Shown: positions 1 to 5,503, counted from the first letter of the stretch. The stretch is DNA of 6,663 bases from Spirochaetaceae bacterium (GCA_031290405.1 JAITNO010000157.1:1-6663), one strand, 5' to 3'. Notes: generated by a model from the letters alone, not told the origin. Program-made: numbers and translations.

Positions 1-163
1 TGTGAGAACTCTCATCAACTCTGTGAGAACTCTCATCAACTCTGTGAGAACTCTCATCAACTCTGTGAGACATCTCATCAACTCTGTGAGAACTCTCATC
101 AACTCTGTGAGAACTCTCATCAACTCTGTGAGAACTCTCACCAACCCTGTGAGAACTCTCACA
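1..163. repeat. 21-bp tandem repeat array with internal inverted repeat, cut by the window edge
   Basis: Seven full units start at 1, 22, 43, 64, 85, 106 and 127, and a partial eighth starts at 148; the array continues past the left edge. Every unit contains TGAGA-N2-TCTCA. Units 1-3, 5 and 6 appear identical. Unit 4 changes only the central AC to CA and leaves both arms intact. Units 7 and 8 change the base after the right arm to C, lengthening the arms to 6 bp (GTGAGA/TCTCAC), and unit 8 reaches 7 bp (TGTGAGA/TCTCACA, 148-163). The period of 21 is two turns of B-DNA, so the sites would lie on one face of the helix. It is also seven codons, so some frames stay open on both strands (for example a VRTLINS repeat from 2), but no ribosome-binding site or recognisable protein supports translation. 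It is either an operator or iteron-like array or a neutral minisatellite; the sequence cannot decide. Confidence 0.95.
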
Positions 164-182
164 AAACCGCCCGCGGGCGGCG
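163..182. repeat. Palindromic 20-bp repeat, copy 1
   Basis: The sequence AAAACCGCCCGCGGGCGGCG occurs here and again at 333-352. Its core, CCGCCCGCGGGCGG (167-180), is a perfect 14-bp palindrome that can fold as a 5-bp stem with a CGCG loop. Read on the minus strand, the palindrome is followed by TTTT, giving a terminator-like shape. It abuts the last unit of the tandem array directly. Confidence 0.85.
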
Positions 183-312
183 GCTCGGCTGTGGGGGGCC
201 GTGGGGGCGGCGCCCCTCGCGCTCTCTTCCTCTATGAAAATAAAGCCCAAAGCTGGGGAGGGCAGCCCGCAGCCCCAAAGCGTATTGCTGGGGGCGCAGC
301 CCCGTAGGGCGC

Positions 313-330
313 AAAAAGAGCCCTAGGCTC
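313..330 (-). terminator. Terminator-like hairpin facing left (minus strand)
   Basis: Read on the minus strand, this is GAGCC-TAG-GGCTC followed directly by TTTTT, the layout of a small intrinsic terminator with a 5-bp stem and 3-nt loop. It sits between two other leftward hairpin-plus-T elements (337-350 with its T-run, and 167-180 with its T-run). No minus-strand gene is visible just to the right that would need it, because the next gene is on the plus strand. Its function, if any, would be to stop antisense transcription. The stem is short, so the call is tentative. Confidence 0.4.
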
Positions 331-332
331 CA

Positions 333-352
333 AAAACCGCCCGCGGGCGGCG
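333..352. repeat. Palindromic 20-bp repeat, copy 2
   Basis: This is the second exact copy of AAAACCGCCCGCGGGCGGCG, starting 170 bp after the first. The palindrome core is 337-350. On the minus strand it is followed by five T residues (complement of 332-336), slightly better terminator-like context than copy 1. On the plus strand no T-run follows, so it should not stop transcription towards the downstream gene. Confidence 0.85.
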
Positions 353-371
353 TAGGGCGCTGCAAAGATCC

Positions 372-400
372 TTAACACGTTTTCAAATCCCTGATACAGT
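372..400 (+). promoter_or_regulatory. Candidate sigma-70 promoter for the operon
   Basis: TTAACA at 372-377 matches the -35 consensus TTGACA at five of six positions. TACAGT at 395-400 matches TATAAT at four of six. The spacer is 17 bp, the optimum. Initiation about 7 nt after the -10 element would fall at or beside the A of the ATG at 407, which predicts a leaderless or nearly leaderless mRNA. Consistent with this, no Shine-Dalgarno sequence is visible before that ATG. The promoter is not of the sigma-28 type. Evidence is sequence match only. Confidence 0.45.
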
Positions 401-406
401 AAGCCT

Positions 407-1318
407 ATGCAAAAAAAACCACTACTGGTCGTGCTTGCCGCCGGCATGGGAAGCCGTTACGGCGGATTGAAGCAGATGGACAAAATCGGAGCGGGGGGGG
501 AAGTCCTGCTGGATTATTCGGTGTTCGACGCGCTGCGCGCCGGCTTCGGGAGGGTCGTGTTCGTCATCCGGCGCGACATTGAGCGCGATTTCCACGAGAT
601 TGTGCTTAAGCGCATGGGCGCGCGCGTCCTCTGCGACACCGCGTTTCAGGAACTGGGCAGCCTGTTGCCGCCGGAAATCGCGCGGGCGGCAAAGGCAAAC
701 GGCCGGACGAAGCCCTGGGGCACGACGCACGCCCTGCTCTGCGCGGGCGACAAGATTGACGCGCCGTTCGCCGTCATCAACGCCGACGACTTTTACGGGA
801 AGGAATCCTACGAGGTTATGGCGGCCTACCTTGCCGCCGGCCCGGCCGACGGGGCGATCGTCCCCTACCGCCTCTCTCAGGTTTTGAGTCCGTCGGGGAC
901 GGTAACGCGCGGCATCTGCGAGGTTCAGGGTGGCTATCTGCGGTCGGTGAACGAGCTCCTCAAGATTCAGCGCGAGGGGGACGGCATCTACAACACCAAT
1001 CCCGACGGCGTAAAACAGAGGCTTTCCCCCGACGCCCCCGTCTCGATGAACTTTTTCGGCTACCCCGAAAGCATCATACCCCACTTTAGGCGCTACTTTG
1101 ACGAGTTCCTGCAATCCCACGGGAACGAGGAAAAGAGCGAGTGCTACCTTCCGCTGGCCGCGGACGCGTTCATCAAATCCGGCAAGACGGCTATCCGCGT
1201 CCTTGACGCCGATTCCGAATGGTTCGGCGTTACCTACAAGGAAGATCGCGAAGCGGCGGCGGCGCGCGTGGCCCAATTGACGAAAGACGGCGTGTATCCG
1301 CCAAGATTGTGGGCGTGA
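407..1318 (+). CDS. Nucleotidyltransferase family protein (sugar-phosphate NTP transferase-like)
   Basis: A 303-residue cytosolic enzyme of the NTP_transferase fold, the family that joins a nucleoside triphosphate to a sugar phosphate, making activated sugars for polysaccharide or glycan synthesis. The N-terminal nucleotide-binding loop is clear: LAAGMGSRYGGLKQ (10-23). Further family features are PWGTTHALL (103-111), NADDFYG (125-131) with the likely metal-binding aspartates D127/D128, SMNFFGY (213-219) and EWFGVTYKEDR (271-281). The exact sugar and nucleotide cannot be read from the sequence. The ATG at 407 is preferred because the next in-frame methionine (residue 14) would destroy the loop; no ribosome-binding site precedes it. 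It carries an A8 run at codons 2-4 and a G8 run at codons 29-32. Its codons end in G or C far more often than those of fliA. Its last bases overlap the next gene. A flagellin or envelope glycosylation role is possible but only inferred. Confidence 0.88.
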   Translation: MQKKPLLVVLAAGMGSRYGGLKQMDKIGAGGEVLLDYSVFDALRAGFGRVVFVIRRDIERDFHEIVLKRMGARVLCDTAFQELGSLLPPEIARAAKANGRTKPWGTTHALLCAGDKIDAPFAVINADDFYGKESYEVMAAYLAAGPADGAIVPYRLSQVLSPSGTVTRGICEVQGGYLRSVNELLKIQREGDGIYNTNPDGVKQRLSPDAPVSMNFFGYPESIIPHFRRYFDEFLQSHGNEEKSECYLPLAADAFIKSGKTAIRVLDADSEWFGVTYKEDREAAAARVAQLTKDGVYPPRLWA

Positions 1319-1977
1319 TTGTGGACTTCGATCCTAAAGTTGCGGGGGTTGCCGCGGGAATCGCCTTTGTTTTGTCGTTCCTGATTGGCTTGCTGAGCGG
1401 CTCGGCGCTGGGGATGATCTTTGTCCGCGCGCTTGTTTTCGCGCTTGTCTTCTTTGTCTTGGGGGCCGTCGTTTCCGTCGTCTTTGGGAAAATGCTTAGC
1501 AATGCCAGGCCAGGCGAGGGGGCGGGGGCGGGAGCGGCGCCTGAGGAAAGCGGAGGGAACGTTGATTTTTCTGTGGACGGCGACGATGTTTTCCCGCCCT
1601 ATGCGGAAATTGAGCGCGAATCGCGGGCGGAAAGCGTGGACGAACCCTTTGAAAGTCGGGACTATGCGCCGGCGCGAAACTCCAGATCGGCAGGGCTAGC
1701 ACAAAATAATGGTTTCCAGTATAGTTCTGGCGAAGCGGACGCTGGCGGCGATGTCGAGCCGGGTGGCTTCATCCCCGGTTTGCCCGGCATCGATGCGGTG
1801 AGTCCGCGTCTAGGGCGGGAGCCGCCTGCTTCGCGTTCCGCGGCGCTGGGAACGGTGGAAATGTCGGTTGGAGGAAAGCCCAAGCGGGATGTTCAGTTGA
1901 GTGATTTTGGCAGAGACGCGGATGGGAAAAAAATTGCCGGAGCGATACAGACTATGTTGAAAAAGGACGAAGGATAG
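1315..1977 (+). CDS. Conserved-type hypothetical membrane protein upstream of the sigma factor
   Basis: I do not recognise a named family. The 220-residue product has two adjacent hydrophobic helices (about 9-29 and 35-58) forming a membrane hairpin. A low-complexity stretch (GEGAGAGAAPEE, about 67-78), a long acidic and probably disordered region, and a compact C-terminus containing DGKKIAGAIQTMLKKDEG (203-220) follow. That last segment looks structured and may be the functional or partner-binding part, probably cytoplasmic. The start is uncertain: GTG at 1315 gives a GTGA overlap with the preceding stop codon, and GTG at 1321 is the alternative. Neither has a clear ribosome-binding site, so coupled translation is likely. 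Starts further upstream, inside the nucleotidyltransferase gene, add an arginine-rich shadow peptide and are rejected. Position four bases before fliA suggests a motility-linked role, which is inference. Confidence 0.75.
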   Translation: MIVDFDPKVAGVAAGIAFVLSFLIGLLSGSALGMIFVRALVFALVFFVLGAVVSVVFGKMLSNARPGEGAGAGAAPEESGGNVDFSVDGDDVFPPYAEIERESRAESVDEPFESRDYAPARNSRSAGLAQNNGFQYSSGEADAGGDVEPGGFIPGLPGIDAVSPRLGREPPASRSAALGTVEMSVGGKPKRDVQLSDFGRDADGKKIAGAIQTMLKKDEG

Positions 1978-1981
1978 GATT

Positions 1982-2770
1982 ATGGGGAAATCCCTTCTTG
2001 ATGAATACACCGAGGAAGAGCTCTGGCAAAAATACCGTAAAGTGAAAGACTTGAAAATTCGAGATACGCTCATCAAACAGTATGCGCCTTTGGTAAAGTA
2101 CGTCGCCGGCAAAGTGGCCGTCGGAATGCCCCATAACGTCGAATTTGACGATTTGGTGAGTTGCGGGACATTCGGTTTGCTCGACGCCATCGAGAAGTTT
2201 GACCCCGCAAAAGATGTAAAGTTCAAGACCTATGCGGTAACCCGCATTCGGGGCGCCATCTTTGACGAGCTGCGCTCGACGGACTGGGTTCCCCGTTCGG
2301 TCAGGCAGAAGGCGCGTGAAGTTGAGGACGCGATCGGCAGCCTGGAAGCCCAGCTGGGACGTCCGGCGACCGACAATGAGATTGCCGGCTATCTAAAAAT
2401 GGACGAGGTGGAGTTTGGAAAGATGATGATGAAGATTTCCGGCACTTCGATTCTTTCCTTGCAGGATGTGTGGTTTTCCGGCGATGAAAACGACAAGACG
2501 TCCATCGGCGAAACCATAGAATCGCCGGCAAGCATGAATCCCGACGTTATTGTCGAACGCAATGAAATCCGCCGCATCGTTATTGATGTGATAAGCCAGC
2601 TCCCCGAGAAAGAAAAAAAGATTATCGTTCTCTACCATAACGAAGATTGCACCCTTAAAGAGATCGGTGAGATTCTTGGCATTACCGAATCCCGCGTCTC
2701 GCAGCTCCATTCAAAAGCGATGTTGCGCATACGCGCAAAACTAACGAACGTCCGCAAAGGGATAATGTAG
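1982..2770 (+). CDS. fliA: RNA polymerase sigma factor FliA/WhiG (sigma-28)
   Basis: This 262-residue protein is the typical length for a sigma-28 factor, which directs RNA polymerase to late flagellar, motility and chemotaxis promoters. Region 2 spans about 30-105 and includes HNVEFDDLVSCGTFGLLDAI (51-70) and FKTYAVTRIRGAIFDELRS (81-99), the -10 recognition and core-binding helices, followed by the characteristic DWVPRSVR (101-108). Region 3 covers about 110-165. Region 4 covers about 200-254, with a helix-turn-helix at TLKEIGEILGITESRVSQLH (224-243) for -35 recognition. The ATG at 1982 is supported by AGGATAGGA just upstream, part of which overlaps the stop codon of the preceding gene 4 nt away, implying coupling. 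No anti-sigma factor (FlgM) is encoded in the window. In Treponema pallidum, as I recall, the orthologue lies near the flhB-flhA-flhF-flhG end of a long motility operon; those genes are not upstream here. Confidence 0.95.
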   Translation: MGKSLLDEYTEEELWQKYRKVKDLKIRDTLIKQYAPLVKYVAGKVAVGMPHNVEFDDLVSCGTFGLLDAIEKFDPAKDVKFKTYAVTRIRGAIFDELRSTDWVPRSVRQKAREVEDAIGSLEAQLGRPATDNEIAGYLKMDEVEFGKMMMKISGTSILSLQDVWFSGDENDKTSIGETIESPASMNPDVIVERNEIRRIVIDVISQLPEKEKKIIVLYHNEDCTLKEIGEILGITESRVSQLHSKAMLRIRAKLTNVRKGIM

Positions 2771-2781
2771 AAAGGTGCAAG

Positions 2782-4719
2782 GTGGTTGATTTTGCGGGCT
2801 TGCAAGGCGTCATAAAAGAAAGACTGAGCGCAGATCGCGCCGTTACGGTTATCGAAGCGGAAGGTCTTAACCTTGAAGATGCGCTTGCCCACGCAGCCCA
2901 GTTGCTTAACATCCCCATCCGCAAGCTTGAATACGAAGTGCTCTCCCGGAAATCGTCGTTTCTGGGCGTGGGCGAAAGCATCTGCAAGATTCGCGTTTGC
3001 GAAACAATCCGCAGCAAAAGAGAAAGAAAACAAGAGATCGAAGCCGACGACTTGGACGACGAAAACATTGAGCTTATCGAAGACATGGACGGCGGCATTT
3101 TTATTCAGCGGCGTCCCGACGGCGCATACCTTAAGGTTACGCCGCCGACCGGCGAAGGCGCGCCGGCAAACGAGAATCAGGCGGAGCATAGCATCCGCAG
3201 ATATTCCATCGAAAAGCATAACCAGAAAGTAGTGACAAACGCGGTGCTCAATCCCACTTCCGAATATGTTCGCATCGCCGATTATCAGCGCCTGCCGGAA
3301 CACGACACCGTAGTCAATGTTGAAATTACCGAAGAGGATACGAAGGCGTACATCACGGTATTGTCTCCGGGCAAGGGCGGCGTTGATCTTACGTACGAAC
3401 AGTATTGTGAAGTTTTAACCCAACATGGAGTGGTAAAAGGCATCAACGAAGATTTCCTAAAAAACTTTGCCGACAGACCCATTTATCATCGAAGGATATG
3501 CATCGCAACGGGCAAGAATCCCATCGATGGAATGGACGCCTATTTCGAATATTATTTTGAAACTGATGTAACAAGAAAGCGCATTAAAGAAACGGGCGAC
3601 GGTAAAATTGACTTCAAAGAACTTAACACCATTCAAAATGTGTTAAAGGGCGAAAGCCTTGCGAAGAAAGTTCCGGCGCAGGATGGGGTGAACGGATACA
3701 GCGTAACAGGCAAGCTTTTGCCGGCGCAAAAGGGGAAAGACACCTTTAGTGTGCCGCTTGGTAAAAACGTCAGCTTTGCCGCCGATGGATTGACGATCGT
3801 CTCGGACATTAACGGTCAGGTGATGATGACGAACGACAAGATAAACATTGAGTTGGTTCATGTCGTCGACGGCTCCGTCAATCTGAAGTCGGGGAACGTG
3901 GTGTTTCTTGGAAATGTTGTCGTTACGGGAAATGTTGAAGAGGGCTTTTATGTTAAAGCGGCGGGGAATATCGAGGTGCAAGGCTCCGTCGAAAAAGCGG
4001 CGCTAAGCGCGGACGGCGACATCTTTGTAAAGAAGGGCATCACCGGCAAGAAGGGGGTGAAGGTTCTTGCCAAAAAGTCGATAAGCGCGAAGTTCGCTGA
4101 AAACGCCGATCTGGAAGCGCGGGAAAGCGTGATGATTACCGACAGCATCCTCAATTCAAACATCAGCGCGGGACAGGACATCGTGAGCAACGGCAAACGC
4201 GCTTCGATCATAGGCGGAAGGCTCCGCGCCGGCGAGTTGATAAGCGCGAAAACATTGGGCGGCAAGCAAGGCAGCACGGAAACGCTGTGCGAAGTGGGGT
4301 ACGACCCTATTGCGAAGACACGGCTTGAAAACTATATGCACCAGAAAGACGCGTTAAACGCCGAGTTCAACGACGTTCAGCTCAACCTGCAAACGCTGTT
4401 GGGCATAAAGGAACAGCGTAAATCATTGCCGGAAGACAAAGAAAAATACTTGCATGAATTGGAAAAGAAAAGAGCGGAACTTGACGGGGAGCGTGAAAAC
4501 ATCAATAAGGAGATTGAGAAGCTGGAAAACACGATGGAATCGCTTTCCCTTAACGGGCGCGTGTGCGCTTCGGTCAAGGTTTATCAGGGTGTTGTCGTGT
4601 TCATACGCGACAAGAAATTTACGGTTCGCAATGAACTCGACCCTACGACCTTTATCTTGAATGACGGGCGGGTAACCGTCGTGCAAAACTTTGACGACGA
4701 TAAAAAAAGAAGAAGGTGA
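2782..4719 (+). CDS. FapA/DUF342 family protein with Jag_N-like N-terminus
   Basis: A 645-residue soluble protein. Residues about 20-73 resemble a Jag_N domain (EAEGLNLEDALAHAAQLLNI, then SSFLGVGESICKIRV). A charged linker follows. The FapA/DUF342 region starts around 175, with an N-terminal alpha/beta part (YEQYCEVLTQHGVVKGINED, 205-224; GVNGYSVTGKLLP, 302-314) and a glycine/valine-rich repetitive section (about 362-495) typical of a right-handed beta-helix. A long coiled coil (about 515-590) and a short beta-rich tail close the protein. FapA proteins are linked to flagellar assembly and polar localisation in Vibrio; the biochemical role is unclear. The GTG start at 2782 is supported by AAAGGTG at 2771-2777 with 4-nt spacing, 11 nt after fliA. 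Position directly behind the sigma factor supports a motility role. The Jag_N-like part suggests an RNA- or membrane-associated partner, which is inference. Confidence 0.88.
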   Translation: MVDFAGLQGVIKERLSADRAVTVIEAEGLNLEDALAHAAQLLNIPIRKLEYEVLSRKSSFLGVGESICKIRVCETIRSKRERKQEIEADDLDDENIELIEDMDGGIFIQRRPDGAYLKVTPPTGEGAPANENQAEHSIRRYSIEKHNQKVVTNAVLNPTSEYVRIADYQRLPEHDTVVNVEITEEDTKAYITVLSPGKGGVDLTYEQYCEVLTQHGVVKGINEDFLKNFADRPIYHRRICIATGKNPIDGMDAYFEYYFETDVTRKRIKETGDGKIDFKELNTIQNVLKGESLAKKVPAQDGVNGYSVTGKLLPAQKGKDTFSVPLGKNVSFAADGLTIVSDINGQVMMTNDKINIELVHVVDGSVNLKSGNVVFLGNVVVTGNVEEGFYVKAAGNIEVQGSVEKAALSADGDIFVKKGITGKKGVKVLAKKSISAKFAENADLEARESVMITDSILNSNISAGQDIVSNGKRASIIGGRLRAGELISAKTLGGKQGSTETLCEVGYDPIAKTRLENYMHQKDALNAEFNDVQLNLQTLLGIKEQRKSLPEDKEKYLHELEKKRAELDGERENINKEIEKLENTMESLSLNGRVCASVKVYQGVVVFIRDKKFTVRNELDPTTFILNDGRVTVVQNFDDDKKRRR

Positions 4720-4721
4720 TC
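4712..4721 (+). promoter_or_regulatory. Strong ribosome-binding site overlapping the fapA-like stop codon
   Basis: GAAGGTGATC is a near-perfect match to the 16S rRNA anti-Shine-Dalgarno partner and ends 4 nt before the ATG at 4726. The TGA stop of the preceding gene (4717-4719) lies inside it. This fixes the downstream start and suggests the terminating ribosome can re-initiate. Confidence 0.8.
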
Positions 4722-4725
4722 GTCT

Positions 4726-5061
4726 ATGGCGCTGACTCCGCTTGATTTGCAGACGCTTTTTTCTCAAATAGAAACTATCGGGAAAGAGGTTTCGGCCCAA
4801 AAAGAGGGCGCCGTTCTGCATTCGCTCATGCGAAACGACGTTCAACAGAAGCGCAACGCCGAAAAGCAAAAGTCGGTGCGCCAGGCGGACGACTCAGGCG
4901 AGGGGCCGGACAAGTTAAAGGACAAGAATCAAGGCGGCGAAAACTCTGGCGGGAAAAAACACGCGGGGAAACCCAACAACGAGGAAAACCAGGAAATCAC
5001 CGAAAAGATGCGTTCCGTCCATGACCCGAATCTGGGGCAATACATTGACATTAGCGGATAG
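4726..5061 (+). CDS. Small hydrophilic hypothetical protein ending in DPNLGQYIDISG
   Basis: Function unknown. The 111-residue product has no signal peptide and no membrane segment. An N-terminal amphipathic helical part (MALTPLDLQTLFSQIETIGK, 1-20, continuing to about 50) is followed by a low-complexity Gly/Lys/Asn/Glu-rich linker (about 55-90) and a short C-terminal motif, DPNLGQYIDISG (100-111). I recall similar proteins beside the sigma-28 gene in treponemes, with the two ends conserved and the middle variable; this needs a search. Such an architecture fits a small adaptor with a binding peptide at each end, but no partner can be named. The ATG is fixed by the strong ribosome-binding site overlapping the upstream stop. 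Confidence 0.8.
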   Translation: MALTPLDLQTLFSQIETIGKEVSAQKEGAVLHSLMRNDVQQKRNAEKQKSVRQADDSGEGPDKLKDKNQGGENSGGKKHAGKPNNEENQEITEKMRSVHDPNLGQYIDISG

Positions 5062-5095
5062 CGCGTCTGAGGATGCGCTCATTAAAGGATAAAGC

Positions 5096-5503
5096 ATGGC
5101 GTATTTTTTTTCAGCGTTGGCCTTGTTGATAAGCGTCGCATCGTTCTTTTATTTGTCGTTCTATGTTAGAAGGAGGACGGCCATTGAAAGAATACCGGAG
5201 GACGCCAAAGAAGCGGTGCGGCAGATCATAGACGAAATCGACAGGATCACCGACAGAGATTCGCGCCTCGTGGAAGAGCGCGTCAACCAGCTCAAGGCGC
5301 TTTTGGAAGAAACCGACAGGAGAATCGGCGTCCTCTCCCACGAAGTGGAGAGCCGCGACCGCCGCGACGCCGCCTATGCGGAGGCAGGCAAGCACAAGAA
5401 CGCGCCCCCGCCCCCCACCCCCACCCCAACAACAATGGAGAAAGAAGAAGAGCCCTCCCGTGCCGCAGTGGAGATGGCCCTCTTCCTCAAAAAAACACCA
5501 TGA
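5096..5503 (+). CDS. Membrane-anchored coiled-coil hypothetical protein
   Basis: This 135-residue protein has one N-terminal membrane helix (about 3-24) followed by RRR, so most of it should face the cytoplasm. A coiled coil covers about 33-92. A proline/threonine linker, PPPPTPTPTT (104-113), is encoded by the C-rich tract at 5405-5427. The C-terminus ends in SRAAVEMALFLKKTP. The layout of membrane anchor, coiled coil and C-terminal helix resembles proteins (DUF6115-like, from memory) found at the ends of flagellar gene clusters. Those usually end in a fuller helix-turn-helix, of which only the last helix seems to be present here. AAAGGA at 5084-5089 with 6-nt spacing supports the ATG. A T8 run occupies codons 3-6. 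Its stop overlaps the next gene in ATGA. Function is unknown. Confidence 0.8.
   Translation: MAYFFSALALLISVASFFYLSFYVRRRTAIERIPEDAKEAVRQIIDEIDRITDRDSRLVEERVNQLKALLEETDRRIGVLSHEVESRDRRDAAYAEAGKHKNAPPPPTPTPTTMEKEEEPSRAAVEMALFLKKTP
5405..5427 (-). other. Four-tract G-quadruplex motif on the template strand
   Basis: On the plus strand the tract is C5-G-C6-A-C5-A-C4. The minus strand therefore carries four runs of 4-6 G separated by single bases, the most stable class of quadruplex-forming motif. It lies inside the coiled-coil protein gene, encoding its proline/threonine linker, and about 73 nt before the methyltransferase start. The mRNA is C-rich, so any quadruplex would form in template DNA. 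Effects on transcription are inferred. Confidence 0.75.

Larger units (their letters stand above)
164..371. other. Non-coding GC-rich intergenic region dense in short inverted and direct repeats
   Basis: I find no credible gene between the tandem array and the nucleotidyltransferase. The open frames here are low-complexity (G, P, A, R-rich) and lack ribosome-binding sites. The region is a mosaic of short symmetric elements: GGGGC/GCCCC around 204-216, GGGC-A-GCCC at 260-268, GCCC/GGGC at 299-310, and GAGCC/GGCTC at 318-330. Direct repeats include GCAGCCCC at 269-276 and 296-303, CGTAGGGCGC at 303-312 and 351-360, and a 20-bp repeat at 163-182 and 333-352. A short frame opens with ATG at 234 (about 30 codons, MKIKPKAGEG...), but nothing supports its expression. 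Such a mosaic could be a dispersed intergenic repeat family in this genome; that is inference. Confidence 0.7.

Noticed and set aside
1..163. CRISPR array
   Set aside because: Units are contiguous with no unique spacers, and the 21-bp unit is shorter than normal repeats; no cas genes are present.
234..326. Small protein of about 30 residues starting at ATG 234
   Set aside because: No ribosome-binding site, low-complexity composition, and it lies wholly within the intergenic repeat mosaic.
422..1276. Long open frame (284 codons) on the minus strand opposite the nucleotidyltransferase
   Set aside because: It mirrors a GC-rich gene with strong codon bias, shows no recognisable motifs, and the plus-strand protein has clear catalytic motifs.
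1219..1314. Upstream extension of the membrane protein inside the nucleotidyltransferase gene
   Set aside because: The extra N-terminus is an arginine/glycine-rich read of the overlapping gene and would bury the membrane hairpin; GTG at 1315 or 1321 is more sensible.
1518..1537. Sense-strand G-quadruplex in the membrane protein gene
   Set aside because: Only three runs of three or more G are present (5, 5 and 3), with a final GG, so a stable four-tract motif is not met.
5060..5079. Hairpin terminator between the 4726 and 5096 genes
   Set aside because: The stem is only 5 bp (AGCGC/GCGCT) with a 10-nt loop and no T-run; read-through is expected.
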